The translations under genes were made by a program, and so were the position numbers. DNA of 64,000 nucleotides from Dyella jiangningensis (GTDB taxonomy: Bacteria > Pseudomonadota > Gammaproteobacteria > Xanthomonadales > Rhodanobacteraceae): contig CP007444.1 in assembly GCA_000632805.1 (NCBI GenBank), positions 4,390,772 through 4,454,771 of the forward strand, given 5' to 3'. Positions 1 through 7,520 of the stretch are shown here, in pieces; the stretch's first letter is position 1; the number at the start of each line of letters is the position of its first letter. The notes beneath the pieces are model-generated. The model did not search any database, had not been told where the DNA came from, and saw nothing but the letters and a program-made list of their open reading frames with translations.

Positions 1-383
1 GCCAGCCAGTCGAGCTTGTAGGCATATTTTTCATCGCCCACCGCCTTGCCGTTGACCACGTAGAGATCCACCACGCGCACGCCGCCGATGGTGGCGGCAA
101 GGATGCGTCGCTGCGGATCCTGCAGCTGCGGGATGTCGGTAACGACGTCCTCAAAACCGCCGTCGATGCCGGCGCGCGCGAGCAGCGCCACGCCGTTGTA
201 GGTCTTCTGGCCGGAGAACACCGCGCGATAGCCGGCGGCGGCCAGTTCATCGACCGGAAACTTCGCGTCTTCCAGCTTGGTTTCCTGCAAGGCCACCACG
301 TCGGGCTGCGCATCGGCCAGCCACTGGGTGAGGTGCGGCAGGCGCACCTTCAGCGAGTTCACGTTCCACGAGGCGATTTTCAT
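1..383 (-). CDS. xthA: Exodeoxyribonuclease III, N-terminal part (runs off window)
   Basis: The translation from ATG at 383 begins [19 protein letters not shown] and continues with [12 protein letters not shown], the first two conserved blocks of the exonuclease III/AP endonuclease family (Asn7 and Glu34 region, which binds metal). About 127 residues are present. The family is usually near 255-260 residues, so the C-terminal half with the catalytic Asp and His lies beyond base 1. The enzyme removes 3' blocking groups and cuts at abasic sites in base-excision repair, acting in the cytoplasm. It is transcribed leftwards and shares its orientation with the M3 peptidase gene behind it, with about 60 bases between. 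The identification is secure for the visible part. Confidence 0.93.
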   Translation of the reverse strand, partial: MKIASWNVNSLKVRLPHLTQWLADAQPDVVALQETKLEDAKFPVDELAAAGYRAVFSGQKTYNGVALLARAGIDGGFEDVVTDIPQLQDPQRRILAATIGGVRVVDLYVVNGKAVGDEKYAYKLDWL

Positions 384-443
384 CGGCGCATTGTAAGCGA
401 TGCTTGCGCCCACTCCGCCTTCCCTGGCGGATGAGGGCGTCGA

Positions 444-2486
444 TTACGCCAGGCCGTGGCTCCTGAGCAGCGCTTCAGGCTCGGGTGTACGGCCACGGAA
501 GGCGACGAAGCTTTCCATCGCGGGGCGGCTGGCGCCGACGGAGAGGATTTCACGGCGGAAGCGATCACCGGTGGCGCGGTCGATCACGCCGTGTTCCTCA
601 AACTCGCCGAAGGCGTCGGCACTGAGCAGCTCGGCCCACAGGTAGCTGTAGTAGCCGGCGGCGTAGCCGCCCGCGAAGATGTGCGAGAACGCATGCGGGA
701 AACGCTGCCATGCCGGCGGATGCAGCACCGCGACGTCGTGGCGCACTTCCTCCAGCACTTCCATCGCGCGCGCGCCCTTGGCCGGGTCGTATTCCAGGTG
801 CAGCAGGAAATCGAACATGGCGAATTCCAGCTGGCGCACGAGGAACAGACCGGCATGGAAATGCCGCGCCGCCAGCATGCGTTCGAACAGTTCGTCGGGC
901 AGGCGCTCGCCGGTTTCGTAATGACGCGCGAACAGATCCAGCGCTTCGCGGTTCCAGCCGAAGTTCTCCATGAACTGGCTGGGCAGCTCCACCGCGTCCC
1001 ATTCCACGCCGTCGATGCCGCCGATGGAGGGCAGCGCGATCTCGGTGAGCAGGTGATGCAGGCCGTGGCCGAATTCGTGGAACAGCGTGAGCACGTCGTC
1101 GTGCGTGAGCAGCGCGGGCTTGCCCTCGGTCGGCGGCGCGAAATTGCAGGTGAGGAAGGCCACCGGCAACTGCTCTTCGCCGCCATCGCGGAAGCGGGCA
1201 CGGCACACGTCCATCCACGCGCCGCCGCGCTTACCGTTGCGTGCGTAGAGATCGACGTAAGCGCCGGCAAACACGCGGCCATCGGCGTCGCGCACGTCGT
1301 AATAGCGGACATCCGGATGCCAGGTGTCGACGTCGTCGCGGGCGCTGAGCGAAATGCCGTAGAGGCGCTGGGTGAGGCCGAACAGGCCATCGATCACCGC
1401 CGGTAGCGGGAAGTAGGGCTTCAGCTGTTCCTCGTCGAGGTCGTACTGCTGCTGGCGCAGCTTCTCCGAGGCGTAGCCCACGTCCCACGATTCAAGGTTG
1501 TCGAGCTTGAGCTCGGTGGTGGCGAACTCGCGCAGCTTGGTGAGCTCGGCGCGCGCCACCGGCTTGGCGCGTTCGGCGAGGTCATGCAGGAATTCCATCA
1601 CCTGCGCGGGCGACGCGGCCATCTTGGTGGCCAGCGATTCCTCCGCCGCGTTGGCGAAGCCGAGCAGCTGCGCGGCTTCGAAGCGCAAGGCCATGATGCG
1701 GTCGATACGCGCGCTGTTGTCGAACTTGCCGGCATGCGGGCCCTGGTCGGACGCGCGCGTCTGGTAGGCCCAGTACACGCGCTCGCGCAGGCCGCGGTTG
1801 TCGGCATAGGTGAGCACGGCCTGCACGCTGGGTTGCTTGAGCGTGACGAGGTAACCCTCGAGCTTCTGCTCCTTGGCGTACTGGCGCAGCACCGCGCGGC
1901 CGGATTCGGGAACGCCGGCCAGGTCGCGCTCATCGGTGATGTGCTCGTGCCACGCATCGGTGGCGTCGAGCACGGCGTTGGAGAATTCGGTGGAAAGCCG
2001 GCTCAGCTCCACGCCGATCTCGCGGAAGCGGGTGCGTGCCGGTTCCTCCAGCGCCACGCCGGACAGGCGGAAATCGCGCAGCGCATGTTCCACCAGCGCG
2101 CGCTCGGGCCGCGGCAGGCCGGCGAAGTCCGGTGCATCGGCCAGCGCCTGCACGGCCTGGTAGAGCGCGCGGTTCTGGCCGAGTTCGATCGAATGCTCGG
2201 TGAGCTTTCCTTCCGCCGGCCCATAGACCTCGCGCAATGCCTCGCTGTCGGCCACCGAGTGCAGGTGGCTCACTGGCGACCAGGCGCGGGCGAGCCGCTG
2301 TTCCAGGCGCTCCTGCGTGAGCATCACGCTGGCAAAGTCGTGCGGTGCGCCGGGGGCAGTCAACGCATCGATGCCGGCGCGATAGTCGGCCAGGATGGTG
2401 TCGATCGCCGGCGTGACGTGCTCGGGGCGGATCTGCGAAAACGCCGGCAACGTGTCGTCGGCCAGCAGCGGATTGTGTTGTTCCAT
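444..2486 (-). CDS. prlC: M3 family oligopeptidase A (PrlC-type zinc metallopeptidase)
   Basis: A 680-residue protein beginning MEQHNPLLADDTLPAFSQI. The zinc-binding motif HEFGH lies at about residues 470-474, inside LFHEFGHGLHHLL, and the helical M3 fold sequence surrounds it. Length matches oligopeptidase A of enterobacteria. It is a cytoplasmic enzyme that degrades short peptides, including cleaved signal peptides. The ATG at 2486 is preferred over an upstream start at 2534, because GGAGG sits a few bases before it and homologues begin with a similar N-terminus. The next gene to the right (2601) is divergent, so the roughly 115-base gap between them must hold both promoters. Family assignment is firm; the symbol follows the gammaproteobacterial orthologue. 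Confidence 0.93.
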   Translation of the reverse strand: MEQHNPLLADDTLPAFSQIRPEHVTPAIDTILADYRAGIDALTAPGAPHDFASVMLTQERLEQRLARAWSPVSHLHSVADSEALREVYGPAEGKLTEHSIELGQNRALYQAVQALADAPDFAGLPRPERALVEHALRDFRLSGVALEEPARTRFREIGVELSRLSTEFSNAVLDATDAWHEHITDERDLAGVPESGRAVLRQYAKEQKLEGYLVTLKQPSVQAVLTYADNRGLRERVYWAYQTRASDQGPHAGKFDNSARIDRIMALRFEAAQLLGFANAAEESLATKMAASPAQVMEFLHDLAERAKPVARAELTKLREFATTELKLDNLESWDVGYASEKLRQQQYDLDEEQLKPYFPLPAVIDGLFGLTQRLYGISLSARDDVDTWHPDVRYYDVRDADGRVFAGAYVDLYARNGKRGGAWMDVCRARFRDGGEEQLPVAFLTCNFAPPTEGKPALLTHDDVLTLFHEFGHGLHHLLTEIALPSIGGIDGVEWDAVELPSQFMENFGWNREALDLFARHYETGERLPDELFERMLAARHFHAGLFLVRQLEFAMFDFLLHLEYDPAKGARAMEVLEEVRHDVAVLHPPAWQRFPHAFSHIFAGGYAAGYYSYLWAELLSADAFGEFEEHGVIDRATGDRFRREILSVGASRPAMESFVAFRGRTPEPEALLRSHGLA

Positions 2487-2600
2487 GAATTCCTCCAGTC
2501 GCGTCAGCGTGGCGACCCGTCCTGGTGAAATCAAGCACGCCTCCGGCGCGTAGCCAGCCTGCGCTCACGATTTGTCACATCCCGTGCCTAACCTCTTGCC

Positions 2601-4310
2601 ATGCCTATGCCTGATTTCTCCGCCCTGCTGCGTCGAAGCGACGTGTTCGGGCACCTGGGGGAGGAGGCGCTCGCCGCGCTGGCCCCCGAACTCCAATGGT
2701 TTTCACTGCCCGGCGGTCGCACGCTGTTCCACCGCGACGACCCCGCCGACGCCTTGTACCTGGTGGTGCGGGGCAGCCTGGGCGTGTTCGACGGACCCAC
2801 CGAGCGGGTGCGCCTGGTGGCGGCCGGCGACAGCGTGGGCGAGGTCGGGTTGATCACCGGGGAGGGCCGCCAGCACACGGCACGCGCCCTGCGCGACACC
2901 GAGCTGTTGCGCCTGGACCGCGAAGCCTTCGAGGCCCTGGTACGCGAACACCCGCATGCCATGCTGGGCGTGGCACGCATGGCCATCGCGCGACTGCAGG
3001 AGCGCATGCGCGGTGACCAGCCACCCGATGCGCCGCGCACGTTCGCGCTGCTTCCGGCCAGCGCCGACGTCCCCGCACGTTCGTTGGCCATGCAGCTGGC
3101 TATCGAACTGGAACAGTGGGGTAGTTGTCTGGTGATCGATGCCGAGCATGGTGCCGGTCGAGGCAGCGACTGGTTCGCTGAAAAGGAAACGCAGGTGCGC
3201 TTCCTGATCTACCTGGACAGCAGCGGCGACAGCCATTGGAGGCAACGATGCCTGCGCCAGGCGGACGTGCTGCTGCTGCCGGCCATGGCCGCGCAGCCGG
3301 AGCAACCCTGGCCCGAGGCAATGCCGCGCGATCCGGCGCTGGCCGGCCATCGTGCGCGGCATCTGATCCTGCTGCACGCCGGCCGCCAGCCCAGCCTGGG
3401 GGCCGCGCAGCGCTGGCGCAGCCAGTTCAGCGGCGAACTGCAGCACCACCATGTGGGCGGCCGCAGCGATATCGCGCGGCTGGCACGGCTCGTCAGCGGC
3501 CATGCCCGCGGGCTCGTACTTGCCGGCGGCGGCGCACGCGGCGTGGCGCATTTCGGCGCGTTGCGCGCGCTGCGCGAAGCTGGCCACGACTTCGACGCCG
3601 TGGGCGGCACCAGCATCGGCGCCATCATCGGTGCGGGCGTGGCCGCCGGGTGGGAACTGGACGAGATGATGGAAGACTTCCGCCGCCACTTCGTCGAAGG
3701 CCGGCCGCTGTCGGACTGGACTGTGCCGCTGGTGGCACTCACCCGCGGGCGGCGTGCCGCCAGCATGCTGCGCCGCTCGTTCGGCGCGCTGGCGATCGAG
3801 GACCTGTCCCTGCCGTTCTTCTGCGTGTCCACCTGCCTGTCGGGCGAGGGCATGGTGGTGCATCGGCAAGGACCGCTGTGGCTGTGGCTGCGCGCATCGA
3901 GCGCGATTCCCGGCGTGCTGCCGCCGGTGCTGAACCAGGGACGCGTCTACGTCGATGGCGCCCTGGTCGACAACCTGCCCACCGATGTCATGGCCGGCGA
4001 CGGCATCGCACACATCACCGCCATCGACATCCGCGCGGAGATTTCCCTGCTCACCACCGCCGAGGAGTTCGCCACGCCGCCATGGTGGCAGCTGCTGTGG
4101 CGCAACCAGGACGTGCGGCGGCCCGGCCTGGTGTCCACGTTGGTCCGCGCCGCGATGGTCAACAGCGAGGGACCCAGCGAACACCGCCGCGAGAGTGCCG
4201 ACCTGCTGATCACGCCTTCGCTGGAACATATCGGCATGCTCGACTGGAAGGACTGGCAGCGCGCGGTCGATGCGGGTTACGAGTACACCAGCAAGCTGCT
4301 GGAGAGATAA
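2601..4310 (+). CDS. Cyclic-nucleotide-binding domain / patatin-like phospholipase (NTE/RssA type)
   Basis: A 569-residue protein with two parts. Residues about 8-125 form a cyclic-nucleotide-binding domain (VVRGSLGVFDG, GDSVGEVGLITGE). The C-terminal half is a patatin lipase with oxyanion-hole motif GGGARG at about residue 309, nucleophile elbow GTSIG with Ser338, and the catalytic DGA with Asp452. The middle resembles the P-loop-like linker of bacterial neuropathy-target-esterase homologues. It probably hydrolyses lysophospholipids at the inner face of the membrane, gated by a nucleotide or by lipid. The start at MPMPDF is the first in-frame ATG after the divergent peptidase gene. An inverted pair of REP units lies immediately downstream. 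Domain calls are firm; the effector bound by the N-terminal domain is unknown. Confidence 0.88.
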   Translation: MPMPDFSALLRRSDVFGHLGEEALAALAPELQWFSLPGGRTLFHRDDPADALYLVVRGSLGVFDGPTERVRLVAAGDSVGEVGLITGEGRQHTARALRDTELLRLDREAFEALVREHPHAMLGVARMAIARLQERMRGDQPPDAPRTFALLPASADVPARSLAMQLAIELEQWGSCLVIDAEHGAGRGSDWFAEKETQVRFLIYLDSSGDSHWRQRCLRQADVLLLPAMAAQPEQPWPEAMPRDPALAGHRARHLILLHAGRQPSLGAAQRWRSQFSGELQHHHVGGRSDIARLARLVSGHARGLVLAGGGARGVAHFGALRALREAGHDFDAVGGTSIGAIIGAGVAAGWELDEMMEDFRRHFVEGRPLSDWTVPLVALTRGRRAASMLRRSFGALAIEDLSLPFFCVSTCLSGEGMVVHRQGPLWLWLRASSAIPGVLPPVLNQGRVYVDGALVDNLPTDVMAGDGIAHITAIDIRAEISLLTTAEEFATPPWWQLLWRNQDVRRPGLVSTLVRAAMVNSEGPSEHRRESADLLITPSLEHIGMLDWKDWQRAVDAGYEYTSKLLER

Positions 4311-4320
4311 CCGCCGCCAC

Positions 4321-4434
4321 TGTGGGAGCGCACCCTGTGCACGACCGCGACGCGGCTTCGCCACCTCGGTTTGAGGTTGTCGCGGCGTGTCCGTCACGCT
4401 CCGCCGGTCGTCGCGCACAGGGTGCGCTCCCACA
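4321..4434. repeat. Inverted pair of REP-like units
   Basis: Unit 4321-4345 (TGTGGGAGCGCACCCTGTGC and a diverged end) faces its complement at 4410-4434. Each unit contains the small hairpin GCGCAC-CCT-GTGCGC or a close variant. The pair lies in the 168-base gap between the patatin gene and the carbonic anhydrase gene. About ten similar pairs or single units occur elsewhere in the window. Confidence 0.9.
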
Positions 4435-4478
4435 AGGGGCACAGGCGGCGCGGTGAACCGCGGGGTTACCATGACCGC

Positions 4479-5015
4479 ATGGACCCACTCCGCAAATACA
4501 AGGGCATCTGGCCCACCCTGCATCAACGCGTATACGTCGATCCGATGGCCAGCGTCATCGGCGATGTCGAACTCGCCGACGACGTGTCGATCTGGCCCGG
4601 CGCCGTGCTGCGCGGCGACGTCAACTTCATCCGCATCGGCGCGCGCACCAGCATCCAGGACGGCGCCATCGTGCATGTCACGCACGACGGTCCGTACACG
4701 CCGGGCGGCACGCCGACCATCGTCGGCGAAGGCGTGACCGTGGGCCACGCCGCCGTGCTGCATGCCTGCACCATCGACGACTACTGCCTGATCGGCATGC
4801 ACGCCGTCGTACTCGATGGCGCCGTGGTGAAAAAGCACGGCTTCGTCGGCGCGGGCAGCGTGATCCCGCCGGGCAAGGTTGTCGGCGAAGGAGAGCTGTG
4901 GCTGGGCAACCCGGCCAAGCGCGTGCGCCTGCTGACCGACACGCAGATCGAGCAGCTCCATTATTCGGCCGATCACTACGTGCGGCTGAAAGACGAGTAC
5001 CTCGCCGCGCAATGA
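4479..5015 (+). CDS. Gamma-class carbonic anhydrase family protein (YrdA-like)
   Basis: A 178-residue left-handed beta-helix protein with hexapeptide repeats (for example GDVELADDVSIWPGAVLRGD). The metal-ligand histidines expected for the family are visible in HVTHD (His66, His69) and VGHAAVLH (His90, His95). Length fits the YrdA/CaiE/PaaY group of bacterial gamma carbonic anhydrase homologues, which bind zinc or iron as trimers in the cytoplasm. Many members show weak or no activity, so the reaction is inferred. The chosen ATG at 4479 starts MDPLRKYKGIWP; an earlier in-frame start would run into the REP pair. Its stop codon overlaps the ATG of the next gene (ATGA), so the two are translationally coupled. 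Confidence 0.9.
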   Translation: MDPLRKYKGIWPTLHQRVYVDPMASVIGDVELADDVSIWPGAVLRGDVNFIRIGARTSIQDGAIVHVTHDGPYTPGGTPTIVGEGVTVGHAAVLHACTIDDYCLIGMHAVVLDGAVVKKHGFVGAGSVIPPGKVVGEGELWLGNPAKRVRLLTDTQIEQLHYSADHYVRLKDEYLAAQ

Positions 5016-5341
5016 AGCCACGTCGCGTGCTGTTCCTGTGCAGCCGTCATCGACTGCGCAGTCCCACGGCCGCCGCGGTGTTCGCGGACTGGCCCGGTAT
5101 CGAGGTGGACTCCGCCGGCCTGGCCGAGGATGCGGAAACGATGCTGTCGCCCGACCAGCTGGACTGGGCCGAGCTGATCGTGGTGATGGAAAGCAGGCAC
5201 CGCCAGCGACTGCAGTCGCGCTACAAGACGCGGTTGCGCGGAAAACGCGTGGTCTGCCTGGACATTCCCGATCGCTACGACTTCATGCAGCCCGAACTGG
5301 TCGAGCTGCTGTTGCGCAAAGCGGCGCCGCTGTTGCGTTGA
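5012..5341 (+). CDS. Small low-molecular-weight protein tyrosine phosphatase family protein
   Basis: A 109-residue protein, MKPRRVLFLCSRHRLRSPTA. The phosphatase P-loop CX5R-S is present as Cys10 to Arg16, followed by Ser17. A downstream LDIPDRYDF supplies an aspartate in the region where classical enzymes carry their DP acid motif. It is clearly shorter than the usual 140-160 residues of Wzb/YwlE phosphatases and belongs to a compact subgroup usually annotated only as tyrosine-phosphatase-like. The ATG at 5012 overlaps the stop of the carbonic anhydrase gene, so the two form a coupled pair. Substrate unknown. A role in dephosphorylating arginine, tyrosine or a small molecule is possible but cannot be told from sequence. 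Confidence 0.8.
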   Translation: MKPRRVLFLCSRHRLRSPTAAAVFADWPGIEVDSAGLAEDAETMLSPDQLDWAELIVVMESRHRQRLQSRYKTRLRGKRVVCLDIPDRYDFMQPELVELLLRKAAPLLR

Positions 5342-5344
5342 ACC

Positions 5345-5878
5345 TTATTGCGCCGGGCCGCCCGCCGACTGCTGCGCCTGGATGACGGCCGCGTGCGCCT
5401 CGTCCTGGCGGACCTGGATCTGGCGCTGCGCATCGAGCTTGCCGCCCAGCAACGAGAGAATGTAGTTCGTGCTGTCGAATTCGCGCAGCAGCGAGAGCTC
5501 GCGTTGCGCTTCGTCCAGGCTGTTGTCGTTGATGGCGCGCTCGACATCGGCCGATGCGGCCGGAAACGATTCGTGGAGTTGTTCCTGCGCCGCCTTGTTC
5601 TGCGGATCGAGCTGCAACACCGAGAGATAGAACTCGTAGGCATTGCTGCCCGCCGGCGCCACCAGGCGCTTTTCCTTGACCGCGGTCTGGGCAAGATCGA
5701 GCAGAATGGATACGCCGCTGTCGTCCTTGCTGTCCGGCGCTTGGCCGTTCGCGGCGACGGCGGACGTCTTGCCGCCCTGCAACCACCACAACACGCCGCC
5801 CGCGACGACGATCGCCGCGACCAGGGAAGCAACGACAAGCACGCGCCGGTTGGGCGCCGAAGACACAGTACTGGACAT
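5345..5878 (-). CDS. Membrane-anchored protein related to the N-terminal module of the TonB-like protein at 6341
   Basis: A 177-residue protein with a short basic cytoplasmic N-terminus, one membrane helix at about residues 12-34, and a periplasmic helical part. From residue 58 on it reads LLDLAQTAVKEKRLVAPAGSNAYEFYLSVLQLDPQNKAAQEQL, a TPR-like stretch that aligns well with the middle of the TonB-like protein encoded at 6341-7369. It lacks the C-terminal TonB domain. It is the last of three leftward genes (TonB-like, small lipoprotein, this one), with a 124-base gap before it. No named family is recognised. It probably acts with, or derives from duplication of, the TonB-like gene. Confidence 0.75.
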   Translation of the reverse strand: MSSTVSSAPNRRVLVVASLVAAIVVAGGVLWWLQGGKTSAVAANGQAPDSKDDSGVSILLDLAQTAVKEKRLVAPAGSNAYEFYLSVLQLDPQNKAAQEQLHESFPAASADVERAINDNSLDEAQRELSLLREFDSTNYILSLLGGKLDAQRQIQVRQDEAHAAVIQAQQSAGGPAQ

Positions 5879-5981
5879 GACACCGCTGCAGTGGGGAGCC
5901 GCACGCAGGGTCGACTGGTCCTCAGTTCCCCGGCGGAACTGTCACATTAGCGACGCCACATGTCAGCGATGTGACTTGTCT

Positions 5982-5994
5982 GGACGTCCAAACG
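5982..5994. promoter_or_regulatory. Recurrent GGACGTCCAAACG site
   Basis: GGACGTCCAAACG occurs here, about 105 bases upstream of the start at 5878. The same GACGTCCAAACG core recurs upstream of the minus-strand genes starting at 9287 and 30814, and in reverse downstream of exbD2 (46155). The centre GGACGTCC is palindromic. Its function is unknown. Confidence 0.3.
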
Positions 5995-6002
5995 CCGCCG
6001 CG

Positions 6003-6293
6003 TCAACTGAAGTGGCCGCCGACGATGCGGCCGTCCTTGTCCAGCTCGGGGTAATAGCGGCTGTTGTTGTAGCGCATCTCCATGGTCGAGATGCTGCCGG
6101 GCAGCAACAGCTGCACGTCAGGGTAGCGCGCGCGGAACTGGTCGGGCGTGGGATGCGTGGCGATGAATGCGTCGAAGGCCTTCATGTCGGTGACATAGCC
6201 GTGGACGACGACGGGCGTGGGCTGCGTCATGTCGTGGCAGCCTCGCAGAACACAGGCCGCAACGATGGCGGCGAGGATGAGCGAGCGACGCAT
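6003..6293 (-). CDS. Small lipoprotein carrying the LptM-extension domain
   Basis: A 96-residue protein with an N-terminal signal and a probable lipid-anchor cysteine at residue 19 (CVLRGC; Arg at -2 makes the lipobox imperfect). Residues 31-95 (HGYVTDMKAFDAFIATHP onwards) are nearly the same as the C-terminal part of the LptM-like lipoprotein at 15904; I count 51 identical residues in 65 aligned. This copy lacks the GPLY motif of LptM. It sits 47 bases downstream of the TonB-like gene on the same strand. I recognise no named family for the domain. The start at MRRSLIL is chosen because it gives a normal signal sequence; an earlier start at 6320 adds nine residues. Confidence 0.78.
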   Translation of the reverse strand: MRRSLILAAIVAACVLRGCHDMTQPTPVVVHGYVTDMKAFDAFIATHPTPDQFRARYPDVQLLLPGSISTMEMRYNNSRYYPELDKDGRIVGGHFS

Positions 6294-6340
6294 GGCGTGT
6301 CTCCGTGACGGGCCTGCCACCGATTATGCGCCACGGCTGT

Positions 6341-7369
6341 TCAAAGACGGAACTCGATGCGCTGGCGCACTTGCGAAGCGGCCACCTTACCGTCCTGCAT
6401 GCCCGGCGTGAACTGCCATCGTCCCACCGCCGCGAGCGCAGCACGATCGAACACGTAACGCGGATCGGCGTCGGCCACGGAAGCGCCGGCAACCGAGCCA
6501 TCCGGCTGCACGGTAAAGATCACATCGACCCAGCCCTGCCGCCGCGTGCGGCGCGCTTCGGCCGGATATACGGGTTCGACTCGGCGTGTAAGCACGGGCG
6601 GGACGATGCCGGCTGCCTCGATCGGCGTCGTGCGCGCATGAGCCACCTGACGAGGCGCGGCTTCGACCGCGGTGGATTCGACATGCAGTTGCGCCAGGGC
6701 CTGCTCTGCGGGAACCGGGCTGTTCGACGGCCTGGTCGCAGTCGCCATGGGCCCGGCAGGGGCAGGTGGCGCTGCGGGTGCGACCGGCGCGGGCGCGGAC
6801 GATGTTGCTTTGCTCGCTACGGCAATGCCGCCCGATGGTGCCTCGCGCTTGGTCTGTTGCTGGGCCTGCAACGCTTCCTGGGCGACGGCGGCCTGATGTG
6901 CCTGCAACTTCGATTGCAGCAAGGTCAAGGTGTAGTTCTGCGGGTCGGCCTTCGCGAGCAAGGCAATCTGGCGTTGGGCTTCGCCGTCGTTGCCTTCGTC
7001 GATGGTCTGTTCGGCGGCGTGCGCGGCGAACGGGAAAATCTCGCGCAACGCATCCTGCGCCGCGCGATTGCCGGGTTCACGCCTGAGCACCATCAGGTAC
7101 AGCTCGAAGGCGTTGTTGCCGGCCGGCGCCAGCAGCCGCTGATCGGCCATTGCCTGACGCGCGTGCTGCAGGAGTTCATCGATGCCTGCGCCTTCGCGCA
7201 CGATCGGGCCCGTGGCTGCCACCACCTGCTCCGATGGCTCGTCGGTGTTCGCTCGATACTTGAGCTCCCAGAAGATCACCGCGGCCGCGGCAAGCATGAA
7301 GACGATGACGATCAGGAGTCCATGGCGGACGACGCCATGGTGACGACGATGCGACGAAACGAGTGACAT
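6341..7369 (-). CDS. TonB-like energy transducer with periplasmic helical module
   Basis: A 342-residue protein with a basic N-terminus, a single membrane helix at about residues 17-36, a TPR-like helical module (LLQHARQAMADQRLLAPAGN, about residues 70-165), an Ala/Pro-rich linker, and a C-terminal TonB domain over about the last 80 residues (RVEPVYPAEARRTRRQGWVD, ending RQRIEFRL). It should sit in the inner membrane and transmit force or signals to outer-membrane receptors. It is separate from the canonical tonB at 43764 and has no exbB or exbD beside it. ATG 7369 is preferred to a GTG at 7405, but neither has a clear ribosome-binding site. The gene leads a leftward group with a small lipoprotein and a related anchored protein. 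Confidence 0.8.
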   Translation of the reverse strand: MSLVSSHRRHHGVVRHGLLIVIVFMLAAAAVIFWELKYRANTDEPSEQVVAATGPIVREGAGIDELLQHARQAMADQRLLAPAGNNAFELYLMVLRREPGNRAAQDALREIFPFAAHAAEQTIDEGNDGEAQRQIALLAKADPQNYTLTLLQSKLQAHQAAVAQEALQAQQQTKREAPSGGIAVASKATSSAPAPVAPAAPPAPAGPMATATRPSNSPVPAEQALAQLHVESTAVEAAPRQVAHARTTPIEAAGIVPPVLTRRVEPVYPAEARRTRRQGWVDVIFTVQPDGSVAGASVADADPRYVFDRAALAAVGRWQFTPGMQDGKVAASQVRQRIEFRL

Positions 7370-7481
7370 GGCGGCACGCAACGGGGAAGGGAGACGTCGA
7401 CGCACCAGCGTGCCGACGGGCGCGCCACTTTAGTGAGCCCATGTTGCGAAGATGTTGCCCGCCTTCGGGCGATGTGAAGCA

Positions 7482-7514
7482 GCGCACACGCGGCTAGCGC
7501 CGCCGCGTGTGCGC
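7482..7514. terminator. Strong hairpin after the PNGase A-like gene
   Basis: GCGCACACGCGG (7482-7493) pairs perfectly with CCGCGTGTGCGC (7503-7514) around a 9-base loop, a few bases past the stop codon at 7521. No T-tract follows, so it may stop transcription weakly or protect the 3' end. Confidence 0.5.
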
Positions 7515-7520
7515 CATGGC

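Noticed and set aside
2703..5021. 772-residue open frame on the minus strand
   Set aside because: It runs antisense across the patatin and carbonic anhydrase genes. The sequence is Ala/His/Gln/Arg-rich, typical of a GC-rich shadow frame, with no motif.
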